Source of the DNA: Candidatus Corynebacterium avicola
GTDB taxonomy: Bacteria; Actinomycetota; Actinomycetes; Mycobacteriales; Mycobacteriaceae
Length of the DNA stretch: 55,525 bases
Assembly (NCBI GenBank): GCA_019114135.1
Contig: DXGC01000124.1
Location: forward strand, 1-55,525
Direction: 5' to 3'
The translations under genes were made by a program, and so were the position numbers. A model generated the notes under the pieces. The model worked only from the letters and a program-made list of their open reading frames with translations. It had not been told where the DNA came from and made no database searches. Shown here piece by piece: positions 28,232 to 40,500 of this stretch; positions within the stretch are counted from its first letter, which is position 1, and each line of letters starts with the position of its first letter.

Positions 28232-28894
28232 ATGACGAATGTTCTCTTCATCGGCGGCCACGGCAAGGTCGGCCTGCTCGCTGCACCGAAGCTCGTGGAC
28301 AAGGGCCTCGAGGTCACCTCGCTGATCCGCAACCCTGACCATGTTTCCGACATCGAGTCACTCGGCGCCACTGCACTGGTCCAGGACGTCACCACCCTCG
28401 ACGCCAATGGTTGGGACAAGCTGCTCAGCGGGTACGACGTGGTCGTGTGGTCCGCCGGCAACGGTGGACGCGGCGGTCAGGAAGTCACCTACGCCGTCGA
28501 CCGGGACGCCGCACTGGCCGTAGTCGATTCCCTGGAGCGGCTGGCTGCGAAGGGCACCACCCCGCGCTACATCAACGTCTCCTACGCTGGAGCCACCCAG
28601 CACAGTGTCCCGGAGGAGGACTCTTTCTTCGCCTACGCAGACTCCAAGAAGACCGTGGATGACCGGTTGAACTCCACCGAAGGCCTCGACTACCTCATCC
28701 TCGGCCCGGCCGCTCTGACCGAGGAGACCTCCACCGGATGGGCCCCGGTCAGCACCGAGGTGCCGCGGGAGCAGTGGACCACCGCCCGCGACCTGGTCGC
28801 CGAGGTCATCACCGAGTTCGCCGGCCGTGACAACCTGCCGGAGAACCGTACGGTCGAGTTCATCGACGGTGAGCGACCCGTCAGCGAGATCTGA
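28232..28894 (+). CDS. NAD(P)-binding Rossmann-fold protein, atypical SDR / NmrA-like
   Basis: 220 aa. N-terminal nucleotide-binding loop in VLFIGGHGKVGLLAAPKL (GxxGxxG type), then DVVVWSAGNGG, INVSYAGATQHS with the Ser/Tyr region, and AYADSKKTVDDRL with a YxxxK-like arrangement. Such proteins act as epimerase- or reductase-like enzymes or as redox sensors; the substrate is unknown. ATG at 28232 follows GGAGGATC. Divergent from thiE across 97 bp. Confidence 0.85.
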   Translation: MTNVLFIGGHGKVGLLAAPKLVDKGLEVTSLIRNPDHVSDIESLGATALVQDVTTLDANGWDKLLSGYDVVVWSAGNGGRGGQEVTYAVDRDAALAVVDSLERLAAKGTTPRYINVSYAGATQHSVPEEDSFFAYADSKKTVDDRLNSTEGLDYLILGPAALTEETSTGWAPVSTEVPREQWTTARDLVAEVITEFAGRDNLPENRTVEFIDGERPVSEI

Positions 28895-28952
28895 TCGCCG
28901 AGCCGTCGGTAAAGTCGGCGGTGACCACGAGAACACCGAACAAGGCGGGATC

Positions 28953-29453
28953 ATGCCGACCCAATCCTCTTCCCGTGCATCGACGGCTCCTACCTGGTCC
29001 GCGTGGAATCGGATGACGTGGCCGGTCATGGTGCTGGTGCTCGGAACGCTTGGCGCAACGGCCGTACTGGTCCTCGTCGTTGATGAGGTCCCCTGGTTGT
29101 TCTCTGTTCCCTTCGCCGTCTTCGTCATTTTCCTCATGGTGATCGTTCCGACCTGGCGGATGCAGGTGGATGATGACGGCTTCCACGTCCGCACAGCCAC
29201 CGGGTTCCCCCGCCGCACGATTCCCCTCGAGGACATGGCGGAGGTCATGAAGATCACCGTCAACATCTGGGACTGGGGCGGCTGGGGTTGGCGCAAAAGT
29301 GCCCGAGGAACGGGCCTGATCACCAGAAGCGGCCCGGGTTTCCGGATCATCCTGCAGAACAAGAAGTTCGTCGAGGTCTCCTGCACCGACAGCGACCAGG
29401 CGGAGGCTGCTGTGCGAGCGATCTCCGCCCGCCTGGGCACCACGTCTGTCTGA
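28953..29453 (+). CDS. Small membrane protein with PH-like C-terminal domain (paralogue 1)
   Basis: 166 aa. Two hydrophobic segments (about 23-43 and 46-68) are followed by a soluble beta-rich domain with GFPRRTIPLEDMAEV, WDWGGWGWRK, GTGLITRSGPGFRI and KKFVEVSCTDSDQAEAAV, the pattern of bacterial PH-like membrane proteins. The next gene encodes a clear paralogue. ATG at 28953 has a weak AAGGCGGG site. Function unknown. Confidence 0.8.
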   Translation: MPTQSSSRASTAPTWSAWNRMTWPVMVLVLGTLGATAVLVLVVDEVPWLFSVPFAVFVIFLMVIVPTWRMQVDDDGFHVRTATGFPRRTIPLEDMAEVMKITVNIWDWGGWGWRKSARGTGLITRSGPGFRIILQNKKFVEVSCTDSDQAEAAVRAISARLGTTSV

Positions 29454-29633
29454 TGTCGGATAGGTGAGATAGATCGCTGTGCCCGGGTGGAAAAACCCAG
29501 CGATTCATCCCACGAATCTGACACCCCGCTCGCAATGCCTCTAGCTGGAGTGGAGTTTCAGCGTGCCACTGGTGACACCTCCCCCATTATGACAGCGTGG
29601 ACATCATGACTTTCCGCCCCATGTCCCCGGTCG

Positions 29634-30104
29634 ATGATCCCGATGTCTGATGTCCTGACCTGGACGGCACGACAGTCCATCAAAGGGAAGCCGCTGCTTT
29701 TCCACGTCGCAGGAGCTGTCCTCCTCCTGCTGGTGAACCTGTTGTTCTCTCCTTCCTTCGTTTTGATCGGCGCGACGATCCTGGTGGTTGCGATCGCACT
29801 GTCCGAGACCTCATGGTGGCTTTCTGTGGGGCCGTACGGATTCCACTACAGGTTCCTCTACGGCTTTCCCCGCCGAACCGTCCCCTGCTCCGAGATCACC
29901 TCGGTGAAGGTCGTGAAGGTCAACACCTGGAACTGGGGAGGCTGGGGTCGGCACTCGAACATGGACGGAACCGGACTGGTCACCGGGCGGGGCCCGGGTA
30001 TCCGGATCACACGTACCAACGGCAAGATCATCGAAGCGTCCTGCCGGGACGAGGATGAGGCTGCCACGGCCGTCGCCGTCCTGGAGACGCACCTCAACAG
30101 ATGA
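29634..30104 (+). CDS. Small membrane protein with PH-like C-terminal domain (paralogue 2)
   Basis: 156 aa with the same layout as its neighbour: two membrane segments (about 23-38 and 42-60), then GFPRRTVPCSEITSV, WNWGGWGRHS, GTGLVTGRGPGIRI and GKIIEASCRDEDEAATAV. The shared pattern shows tandem duplication. The start is uncertain between ATG 29634 and ATG 29643, neither with a strong ribosome site. The 180 bp between the paralogues holds no gene, only a weak imperfect hairpin near 29470-29510. Confidence 0.8.
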   Translation: MIPMSDVLTWTARQSIKGKPLLFHVAGAVLLLLVNLLFSPSFVLIGATILVVAIALSETSWWLSVGPYGFHYRFLYGFPRRTVPCSEITSVKVVKVNTWNWGGWGRHSNMDGTGLVTGRGPGIRITRTNGKIIEASCRDEDEAATAVAVLETHLNR

Positions 30105-30162
30105 GTGACGGGGCGGCATCGCGGGGCGGATAGTCAATATGGTGAAATAAGGTCACAACAAC

Positions 30163-30248
30163 AGCACTGCGGGAGCCCCTGACACCGGGGCTGAGAGGGC
30201 CGGAGCACCGGCCGACCGTCACACCTGATGCGGGTCATGCCGCCGGAG
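30163..30248 (+). promoter_or_regulatory. TPP riboswitch (THI element)
   Basis: The conserved blocks are present in order: GGGAGCCCC, GGGGCTGAGAGG, a variable GC-rich stem, then ACACCTGATGCGGGTCATGCCG. It ends against the GGAGGA ribosome site of thiO, so TPP probably blocks translation initiation. Confidence 0.95.
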
Positions 30249-30254
30249 GAAAAG

Positions 30255-33650
<3,396 letters not shown>

Positions 33651-35006
33651 TCAGGCGTCTGCTGACTCGGCTGCCTTGGCGTTACGCCAGCGCACCATCT
33701 TCGCGCGGCTGACCAGAAGGCCGACGATGCCGAGCGCCCAGACCAGCCCCATGGCACACCAGGCGATCCGGAAGTCGCCCCAGTCGTAGGTGTCGCCGTC
33801 GGCGGAGTAGTCGAGCACCAGGCCGACGAGCTGCGAGGCGATCATCGCCGCCGTGAATCCGCCCATGTTCGACAGCCCGGTTGCGGTGGCGGTGAACCGA
33901 CGGTCCACCTCCTCACGGACGGTGTCGAAGCCGTAGTTCGCCACCGGGGCGAGCCCGGGCAGGATGATGTTCAGCACGAGGATCGCGACGAAGCCGCGGG
34001 GTGCGTCCGGCAGGAAGAAGACGACCCAACTGGCCGCCACGATGAGGGTCGCCGCCAAGGTCACCAGCGAGCGGTTGCGTCCCGCCCTCGCGGAGATGAT
34101 CCCGGCGAACGGCCCCACCACCACACTGACCAGCATGTTGACCACCAGAATTGTGGAGGCCTGGGCGTCCGACAGGCCCATCCCCAGGGTCATCAGTGGC
34201 TTGCCCCAGAGCAGGGTGAACACGACCTGGCTCATCAGGGTGAAGTGGACGAAGAACCCGATCCAGCAGGCCGGGTGTCGCACGACCACGGCCAGCATCG
34301 CCCCGATACCTGGCCGCGCGGCAGGGGCGGCACCGGACGTGCCGTCCTCACTCCCAGTGGTCTCCTGACCGGCGGGCGTCGGGTCCGGGGTGTCGGCGAC
34401 GGCCAACCAGACCAGGACGGCGACCAGCACGCCGAAACCACCGAGGCTGGCGAAGGCGACCGTCCAGCCCTGTGAATGCAGCAGCAGTGTGAAGGGCACG
34501 GCCGACAGGAACTGTCCGATGTAGCCCAGCCCGCCGGTGAGCTGGGTGAACACCGGGGTCTTCCGCAGCGGGATCCACGCGGGCAAGATGCGCATCACCG
34601 ACAGGAAGGCCGTGGCGTCCGCCGTGCCGACGATCACCCGGGCGAGGATCGCCACCGGGTAAGACGACGTCGCCCCGAGCAGCACCTGCCCTATGCCCAT
34701 GAGCAGTGCACCGACGACCAGCATCCGGCGTGGTCCGAATCGGTCGATGAGCATCCCCATCGGGATCTGCGCGCAGGCGTAGACACCCACCTGCACCGAG
34801 GTGAACACTGCCAGTCGGGAGGCGTCGATGGTGAAGTGGTCCATCGCCTCCACCCCGGCCACGCCGAGGGAGGTCCGTCCGGTGATCGCCAGGACGTAAG
34901 CGACCACGGCCGCGCCCCACACGGCGAGGGCGCGACCGGTCAGAGCGTCGGACGGGCGCCCCACCGACTGGTGGGACGCCCCGGGAGAGGGTGGAGAAAC
35001 GGACAT
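33651..35006 (-). CDS. MFS transporter
   Basis: 451 aa, about twelve membrane segments. The loop 2-3 motif is seen as MGMLIDRFGPRRMLVVG, and VGTADATAFLSVMRILPAW is typical of the MFS nitrate/sugar-phosphate-like branches. A Thr/Gly/Ala-rich cytosolic loop lies around residues 210-235. ATG at 35006 is 8 nt after TAAGGT (35015-35020). Substrate unknown; being beside thiF is not enough to call it a thiamine transporter. Confidence 0.88.
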   Translation of the reverse strand: MSVSPPSPGASHQSVGRPSDALTGRALAVWGAAVVAYVLAITGRTSLGVAGVEAMDHFTIDASRLAVFTSVQVGVYACAQIPMGMLIDRFGPRRMLVVGALLMGIGQVLLGATSSYPVAILARVIVGTADATAFLSVMRILPAWIPLRKTPVFTQLTGGLGYIGQFLSAVPFTLLLHSQGWTVAFASLGGFGVLVAVLVWLAVADTPDPTPAGQETTGSEDGTSGAAPAARPGIGAMLAVVVRHPACWIGFFVHFTLMSQVVFTLLWGKPLMTLGMGLSDAQASTILVVNMLVSVVVGPFAGIISARAGRNRSLVTLAATLIVAASWVVFFLPDAPRGFVAILVLNIILPGLAPVANYGFDTVREEVDRRFTATATGLSNMGGFTAAMIASQLVGLVLDYSADGDTYDWGDFRIAWCAMGLVWALGIVGLLVSRAKMVRWRNAKAAESADA

Positions 35007-35069
35007 GTGTCCCCACCTTAGACCCTGCTGACAATGTGGTCAGACCGAGGGTCGGGTCGCCAAGCCGCA

Positions 35070-35813
35070 TCAGAACAGGGCTGCCGCCCCGCGGACCAGT
35101 ACGGCGACAGCCCCGGCACCGGCGAGGGTCAGCGAGAGCCTCCTGGCCTTGGCCCGGTCGATGTGACCGGACATCCGGGCTCCGACGGTGATGCCGACGA
35201 CCATGGCGAGCAGCGCCGCCGGCCAGATTCCCCACGGCTGGGTGGAGATGTCACCGGCGTCGGTGAGGATCTTGATCAGGAAGCTGACCGCACCGGAGAC
35301 CATGAACAGGGGCTGCAGTGTGGCAACGAAGGTGCGCTGGTCCCAGCGTGCGGCCTGGGCGTACACGGTGATCACCGGACCGGCGACACCGGCGAGCATG
35401 TTGGTGAACCCGGCGACGGCGCCGGTCACAGCCTCGGGTGCCCGTCCCCGGACCACCGGCACCCACTTCAGGCCCACCGTGGTGATCAGCAGCGCGATGA
35501 CAAGGAGTGAGCCGACCACGAGCTGCAGTGAGGTGGCGGACATGGTGTGGATCAGCCAGGCGCCGGGTACCGCGCCGACGACCATGACAGAGCCGATGAG
35601 GGTGAACCTGCGCCAGTCCACGTCCCTCCACACCGTGAGGGTGGAGAGGGCGGCGTTGACCGCCGCCAGGGCGTTGATGACCATCACCCCGTCGACCGGC
35701 CCCATGGCGATACTGAGGATGGGGGCTCCGAGCAGTCCCACCCCCATGCCAGAGACCCTCTGCATGCACGACCCGACGAGGATCGTCGCGAAGACCAGGG
35801 CAACCATTTCCAT
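35070..35813 (-). CDS. TSUP-family (TauE/SafE-like) permease
   Basis: 247 aa with seven to eight hydrophobic segments and the internal repeat typical of TSUP proteins (GLLGAPILSIAMGPVDG in the first half, GFTNMLAGVAGPVITVYAQ in the second). Members move sulfite, sulfoacetate or other organosulfur anions; the substrate here is unknown. ATG at 35813 lies 7 nt after TAAACT (35821-35826). The upstream spacer to the GT87 gene is 103 bp and carries both divergent promoters. Confidence 0.85.
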   Translation of the reverse strand: MEMVALVFATILVGSCMQRVSGMGVGLLGAPILSIAMGPVDGVMVINALAAVNAALSTLTVWRDVDWRRFTLIGSVMVVGAVPGAWLIHTMSATSLQLVVGSLLVIALLITTVGLKWVPVVRGRAPEAVTGAVAGFTNMLAGVAGPVITVYAQAARWDQRTFVATLQPLFMVSGAVSFLIKILTDAGDISTQPWGIWPAALLAMVVGITVGARMSGHIDRAKARRLSLTLAGAGAVAVLVRGAAALF

Positions 35814-35916
35814 TCACGTCAGTTTATATGTCGCTGGAAACAACTGCGGTGGCGGGGCCACAGGCGTCGACCGGCTTTCTGCTGCCACCGGTGGCTCCGG
35901 GATAGAATCACCGACT

Positions 35917-37239
35917 GTGAACCCTGACCCGACCGACACCAAGTCCGTACAGCCGCCGTCGCCCCGGCACAGCGTCGGACGGTGGGTCATGCACCCGCTC
36001 GTGGTGATCCTCGGCGGGGTCCTGGCACATGTGATTCCGGTGTACTGGATCCTCCACGACGGCGAGGCCCTGGGCGACGTCCGCTACTACCGGTGGGGCC
36101 TCACCGGTCAGATGGACGGCGCGATGACCGAGTACCCGGAGGTGGGCACCTGGCCCGCCAAGCTGGCGCAGGCCTTCACCGGGTCGGAGGTGTCGGATGC
36201 CGCGGAGTCCCGGTTCATCATCGGCTTCATCGCGCTGAACATCCTGACCTCAGCGGCCTTCGCGGCCCTGCTGTGGTGGCGTGGCCGTGCCCGGGGTGCC
36301 GCCACCGCGGTGTGGTTCTGGCTTCTGTTCATCGCGGTCTCCGGGCCTATCGGGGTGACCCGTCTCGACCTCTTCCCCGGCCTGTTGGTTGCGGGTGCGG
36401 TCTGGCTGCTGTTCACCAGCGCCCGGGCCCGGAACCTGGCCCCGGTGCTGCTGGCGGCGGCGACGATGATGAAGCTGTGGCCGGGGACGCTGGGCGCGAT
36501 GCTGGTCGGTGGGTGGCGGCGTCGGTCCACCTGGGTGCGCGTCGCCGTCTTCGTCGCCTCCCTGGCCGCGCTGTGTCTGTTGGTCGTGGTGACCGGCTCG
36601 GTGGACCGGCTGACCTCGCCGTTGACCTACCAGGGCGACCGCGGCCTGCAGATCGAGTCGATCGCCGCCACTCCGGTGATGCTCGCTGCCGCCGTGGCCG
36701 GTTACCTCAATCCCTCGGCGCAGAGTTCCTGGGAAATCGGCTACGCGGCCTCGAAGTCCTACGAGATCACCGGCCCAGGGGTCGGCACCGCAGTCACCGT
36801 CGCCACGGTGGCCCAGGTGGTGGTCATCGTCGCTGCCCTGGCGTGGGCGGTGACCCGTCTGCTGCGGGACGACTGGACGCCCACCTTCGCCCTGGCCTCG
36901 ATCCTGTTGCTGACTGTCCTGGTGATCGCGACGAACAAGGTCTTCTCTCCCCAGTACACGGTCTGGGTCGCCCCGGCCGCCGCTGTCGGTCTGCTGGTGG
37001 TGACCGGGGACGCGAGGCGGTGGATCCGGGCTGTGGCCGGACTGGTGCTGGTCATCGCCGGGCTCACCGCTGCGGTCTACCCCGGCGCCTACGAGGGTCT
37101 GGTCACCGCGGCACCGGACCTGGACGCCACGGTGGTGCTCACGCTGCGCTCCATCGCGTTCATCGTTCTCGCGGTGGTGTGCGCCGGGTGGACGTTCAGT
37201 TCGTCCGGCCGGGCAGCGCGCGGGACCGCAACCGGGTGA
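35917..37239 (+). CDS. Polytopic GT87/DUF2029-like glycosyltransferase
   Basis: 440 aa with about ten membrane segments. An extracellular GDVRYYRWGL motif after the first helix supplies the Asp expected in GT-C enzymes that use polyprenyl-phosphate sugars; LDLFPGLLVAGA, MMKLWPGTLGAML and NKVFSPQYTVWV are the conserved GT87 segments. In this order such enzymes build mannolipids and arabinogalactan or lipomannan. The exact role is unassigned. GTG at 35917 is 8 nt after TAGAAT (35903-35908). The 3' end overlaps the convergent PH-domain gene by 44 bp. Confidence 0.85.
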   Translation: MNPDPTDTKSVQPPSPRHSVGRWVMHPLVVILGGVLAHVIPVYWILHDGEALGDVRYYRWGLTGQMDGAMTEYPEVGTWPAKLAQAFTGSEVSDAAESRFIIGFIALNILTSAAFAALLWWRGRARGAATAVWFWLLFIAVSGPIGVTRLDLFPGLLVAGAVWLLFTSARARNLAPVLLAAATMMKLWPGTLGAMLVGGWRRRSTWVRVAVFVASLAALCLLVVVTGSVDRLTSPLTYQGDRGLQIESIAATPVMLAAAVAGYLNPSAQSSWEIGYAASKSYEITGPGVGTAVTVATVAQVVVIVAALAWAVTRLLRDDWTPTFALASILLLTVLVIATNKVFSPQYTVWVAPAAAVGLLVVTGDARRWIRAVAGLVLVIAGLTAAVYPGAYEGLVTAAPDLDATVVLTLRSIAFIVLAVVCAGWTFSSSGRAARGTATG

Positions 37240-38662
37240 CCAGGTCGACGGCGTCGTCGGCAACGAGGTCGCGTCCGGTCATCGACACCGGGCCCGGAAC
37301 GAGATCCAGCTGGACCCCTGACAGTCCGAGCAGCTGCTGTACCGGTCCCCGGCGAAGGCTCAGCTCCTGGATGTGGGCCGGGGCGATGACCGAGACCACG
37401 CGGCGCAGACGTCCGTGGTGGGAGATCACCGCCTGCCACCGGGGAGCCTGGGAATGTTCTCCCCCATCCGTCTCCTGGGCCACCAGGGTGACGCCCTGGC
37501 GGGTGCGGTCCAGCGGGGAGACCCAGCGTGCCGAGTGCGGGCTGCGGTAGACGACCGTGCTGCCTGCATCCGTGCCTGCGTCCTCCTGCAGCCCCTCCGG
37601 GTGAGCCAGTCCGGTGACCTGGTCGGCCGACAGCGGCGCCAGCAGGGTCAGCACCCGCAGGGTCTGGTTGAGGTCACCGACAGGCAACAGTGTGGTCGTG
37701 GAGCCGCTCTTGCCGTCCTCGGCACCGTAGCCGGCGATGTCCACCTTGACCTTCCACCAGCCCAGCATCCGCCACAGGATGGGTTGTGAGACCTCCACGG
37801 CATGGATCCGTCCCAGCGGCACCGACTGGCGGCGGCGTTCCGTCAGGCCGAAGGTCACCCCCAGGACGTCGCCGCTGAGCCGGGCGGTGAACCGCCAGCT
37901 GGAGTTGAGGATGCCCCACAGCCACGGCACCACACCGACGGCCACCGGCACGAACAGCGCCAGGCCGGCGGGTGTGACGATCGAGACCACCACGGCGACG
38001 ATCACGCCGACCGTGGCACCGGACAGGGCCGAGGCGGCGATGGAGCGGGTGATCGGGATCGGTGCCACGATCACCGCGGCAGAATCTTCTGCTGCCGTGG
38101 CGACCCCGCTGCCCGCTGCGTCCACCGAGCTCCCCCGCCGGTCGTCGGCGTCGTCCGGGGTTCCGTTGACCAGGCGCAGCAGGGATGCGCGCAGCTCCTC
38201 GGCGTCAGCCCGCGGCAGGTATTCCACGGACACCGACGAATCGGAGCCACCGGCGGTCTCCACCGACACCCCGGCCAGCCGGAACAGCCGGGCCGCCAGC
38301 GGCTCGACGAGGTCGATGGCATGCACCCGGTCGAACCGGGCCGTCCTGAGCTGCCGGGAGAACACCCCGCGGCGCACGGCGATCTCCTCCCCGGTGACCC
38401 GGTATCCGGCCGCCCGCCACCAGGGCAGGGACAGCAACCAGCCGAGCCCGAAGGCCACGGGGAAGACAGCCACGACCACGGCGACGATCAACACGGTGGG
38501 CAGCGAGGAATCCTGGAGAGCCTCCCACGCATCGACGATCAGGTCGGACTGCTGGAAGAGGATCACCGCGACGATGCCGACGAGCACCGCCCACATGCGC
38601 AGCAGCGGACTGAGCGGATGGACGCGGCGCCATTCCGGCTCGGTGGAATCCTGCTCGCTCAC
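37196..38662 (-). CDS. Bacterial PH-domain (YdbT-like, bPH2) membrane protein
   Basis: 488 aa. Helical pairs at about 22-42 and 55-80, and another pair near 200-245, alternate with bPH2 domains (GYRVTGEEIAVRRGVFSRQ, then RTARFDRVHAIDLVEPL; the second has VTFGLTERRRQSVPLGRIHAV). This layout matches YdbT-type proteins, paired with smaller YdbS-type proteins in many Gram-positives. Its start overlaps the stop of the 175-aa partner (ATGA). Function unknown; homologues have been linked to resistance to membrane-active peptides. A Ser/Asp/Ala linker at about 165-190 is lineage-specific. Confidence 0.9.
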   Translation of the reverse strand: MSEQDSTEPEWRRVHPLSPLLRMWAVLVGIVAVILFQQSDLIVDAWEALQDSSLPTVLIVAVVVAVFPVAFGLGWLLSLPWWRAAGYRVTGEEIAVRRGVFSRQLRTARFDRVHAIDLVEPLAARLFRLAGVSVETAGGSDSSVSVEYLPRADAEELRASLLRLVNGTPDDADDRRGSSVDAAGSGVATAAEDSAAVIVAPIPITRSIAASALSGATVGVIVAVVVSIVTPAGLALFVPVAVGVVPWLWGILNSSWRFTARLSGDVLGVTFGLTERRRQSVPLGRIHAVEVSQPILWRMLGWWKVKVDIAGYGAEDGKSGSTTTLLPVGDLNQTLRVLTLLAPLSADQVTGLAHPEGLQEDAGTDAGSTVVYRSPHSARWVSPLDRTRQGVTLVAQETDGGEHSQAPRWQAVISHHGRLRRVVSVIAPAHIQELSLRRGPVQQLLGLSGVQLDLVPGPVSMTGRDLVADDAVDLVTRLRSRALPGRTN

Positions 38663-39186
38663 AGTCCGCTCATCCTCTCTCGGGCGGCGACGGCGAGCCG
38701 CTCCCTCAGGGCATCGGCGTCGGCGGCGGCCAGTCCGACGACCTCGGAGTCACTGGTGGCCGAGGCGGTGTGCAGCTCAACCCGCTTCACCCCGAGCATG
38801 CGCTCCACCGGGCCCGCCTTGACGTCGACGTACTGGATCCGGCCGTAGGGCACCACGGTGAATCGACGCCACAGCCGACCTCGGGTGATCAGCAGTTCGT
38901 CCTCGGTCTCCAACCAGCGCCGACGGTCTGCCTGGACCGGGATGAGCCACAGCAGCCATACGAGGAGGGCGAGCAGGAAGCCACCGGTGATCCACAGGAT
39001 CACCGACCAAGGTCCGTCGACGATCACGGCGACCACGGCGCAGGCGACCATCGGGACGATCAACCAGGGGAGGTTGGCGAGGAAGGTGGCCGGTACGTAA
39101 CCGCTGGCCACGGTGTTCATCGATTCGAGGGACACGGGGGTGTCCGCTGTGTCCTCGCGGCCTCCTGCAGTCACGTCATCGCTCAT
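38659..39186 (-). CDS. Bacterial PH-domain (YdbS-like) membrane protein
   Basis: 175 aa. Two hydrophobic segments (about 40-60 and 64-85), then one bPH2 domain: ETEDELLITRGRLWRRFT, PYGRIQYVDVKAGPVERM, GVKRVELHTASATSD. First gene of a two-gene operon with the YdbT-like protein. ATG at 39186 has GTGAGG close upstream; an internal ATG 22 codons in is possible. Confidence 0.9.
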   Translation of the reverse strand: MSDDVTAGGREDTADTPVSLESMNTVASGYVPATFLANLPWLIVPMVACAVVAVIVDGPWSVILWITGGFLLALLVWLLWLIPVQADRRRWLETEDELLITRGRLWRRFTVVPYGRIQYVDVKAGPVERMLGVKRVELHTASATSDSEVVGLAAADADALRERLAVAARERMSGL

Positions 39187-39256
39187 GCCTCACAGTGTGA
39201 CACAGGAACTCATAGGCTCGCTTAAGTCGCCGACCAGTCCTGGACACCGGGCCCGG

Positions 39257-40003
39257 TCACAGGGCGAGGACACGCTCCACGGTGCGTCGGGTCTCCTCGA
39301 CGTAGCCGCCGCCGAAGACTGCAGCGTGCAGGTAGAGGACCTGGAGACGGTGCAACGGCAACAGATCACGCCACCCCACGGGAAGTGCCGCGGCCTCGGC
39401 ATAGGCGTCGAGGACGGTGTCCAGGTGCGGGGCGCCGAACATGGTCAGGAAGCCGAGGTCGGTGAGGGCGTGCCCGCCGTGGGCGCTGGGGTCGATCAGG
39501 GTCGCTCCCTCGGGCGACCACATGACGTTGCCTGACCACAGGTCCCCGTGCAGTCGGGCCGGTGGGCGACCGTCGTCGAAGTCACCGGAGGCCAGACGGC
39601 GGAGCAGGGCGTCGGTACCCGGGACGCCACCGGCATGCCTGTCGAGCGGGGCGATGATGACCTCGGCGTAGAAGCTGCCCCAGCTGGTGTGCTCGGCCAG
39701 CGGCAGGTCCAGCAGCTGGTCATTGGGCCCCTGGTATCCGGATCCTTCCCATTCAGCGGGGCCCGAACCGAAGGCGGGCGCGCCGGCGGCGTGGGTGACG
39801 GCCAGACGTCGTCCGAACTCTTCGGCGGCCTCCCGGGTGGCCGGGGCCGAGGAGACCCGGCGAAGCAACAGGTCATCGCCGGTGCGGTCGACGACCTCTG
39901 CCACCGGCACTCCCTCATTCTCTGAGGCGTCTCCCAGCCAGGCCAGACAGGCCGCCTCCCAGTCGCCGGTTCGTCCGGGGTTGCGCTTACGGAAGGTAGA
40001 CAT
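39257..40003 (-). CDS. Fructosamine kinase family protein
   Basis: 248 aa, aminoglycoside-phosphotransferase fold. The catalytic loop is RLHGDLWSGNVMW with the base Asp, and the metal site is LIDPSAHGGHALTDLGFL. Family members phosphorylate ketosamines on glycated proteins or small molecules. ATG at 40003 is 7 nt after TAGCCT (40011-40016), so it has its own leaderless promoter although the Nudix gene is only 23 bp upstream. Confidence 0.9.
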   Translation of the reverse strand: MSTFRKRNPGRTGDWEAACLAWLGDASENEGVPVAEVVDRTGDDLLLRRVSSAPATREAAEEFGRRLAVTHAAGAPAFGSGPAEWEGSGYQGPNDQLLDLPLAEHTSWGSFYAEVIIAPLDRHAGGVPGTDALLRRLASGDFDDGRPPARLHGDLWSGNVMWSPEGATLIDPSAHGGHALTDLGFLTMFGAPHLDTVLDAYAEAAALPVGWRDLLPLHRLQVLYLHAAVFGGGYVEETRRTVERVLAL

Positions 40004-40026
40004 GCTGTTCAGGCTAGTCGCGTGGG

Positions 40027-40500
40027 CTACTGCGGGCAGCGGGCCGCGACGCGGGGGAAGGTCTCGAACATCAACGGCGCCAACGGGTGGGCCGGGTCAT
40101 CCGGTGTGGCCGAGGTGGTTCCCAGGGGAAGCCAGGCCGCCTCGGCGATCTCCGCGGCAACCACCGGTTCCCCCAGATCGCCGGTGACAGCGAAGGCAAA
40201 CAGGTCGGCGACCACGGTGGTGTCCGGTTCATTTGCCGCGACAGCGCTGAAGGAACCGATCTCGGTCAGTGCCTGCATGTCGACGGTCAGGCCGGTTTCC
40301 TCGGCGATCTCGCGCACCGCCGCGTCACGGGGCGACTCACCCTGCTCCGGTTTCCCGCCCGGGTACTGGTAGAGCTCGGTGCCCTGTTTGCGGACGGTCA
40401 GAACCTCGCGTCCGCCGGATACGTCGGGGGCATCGCGCAGAATGGCCACCGCACTGACGTGCACGGTGGCCTGCGCTCCGGTCGAAGTTTCCCGGCTCAC
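40027..40500 (-). CDS. Nudix hydrolase
   Basis: 157 aa with a complete Nudix box (GGKPEQGESPRDAAVREIAE then ETGL). The arrangement resembles MutT-like small hydrolases that clean oxidised or stray nucleoside diphosphate derivatives; substrate unknown. The start overlaps the stop of the upstream helical protein (ATGA), so the two are coupled. Confidence 0.92.
   Translation of the reverse strand: MSRETSTGAQATVHVSAVAILRDAPDVSGGREVLTVRKQGTELYQYPGGKPEQGESPRDAAVREIAEETGLTVDMQALTEIGSFSAVAANEPDTTVVADLFAFAVTGDLGEPVVAAEIAEAAWLPLGTTSATPDDPAHPLAPLMFETFPRVAARCPQ

Noticed and set aside
30237..30254. Earlier ATG as thiO start
   Set aside because: It lies inside the conserved 3' block of the TPP riboswitch; the ATG at 30255 follows GGAGGAAAAG.
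34348..35235. Minus-strand 295-codon frame spanning the MFS 5' end and the gap upstream
   Set aside because: Arg/Gly/His-rich out-of-frame reading over the MFS gene start; no family character, and the MFS frame explains the region.
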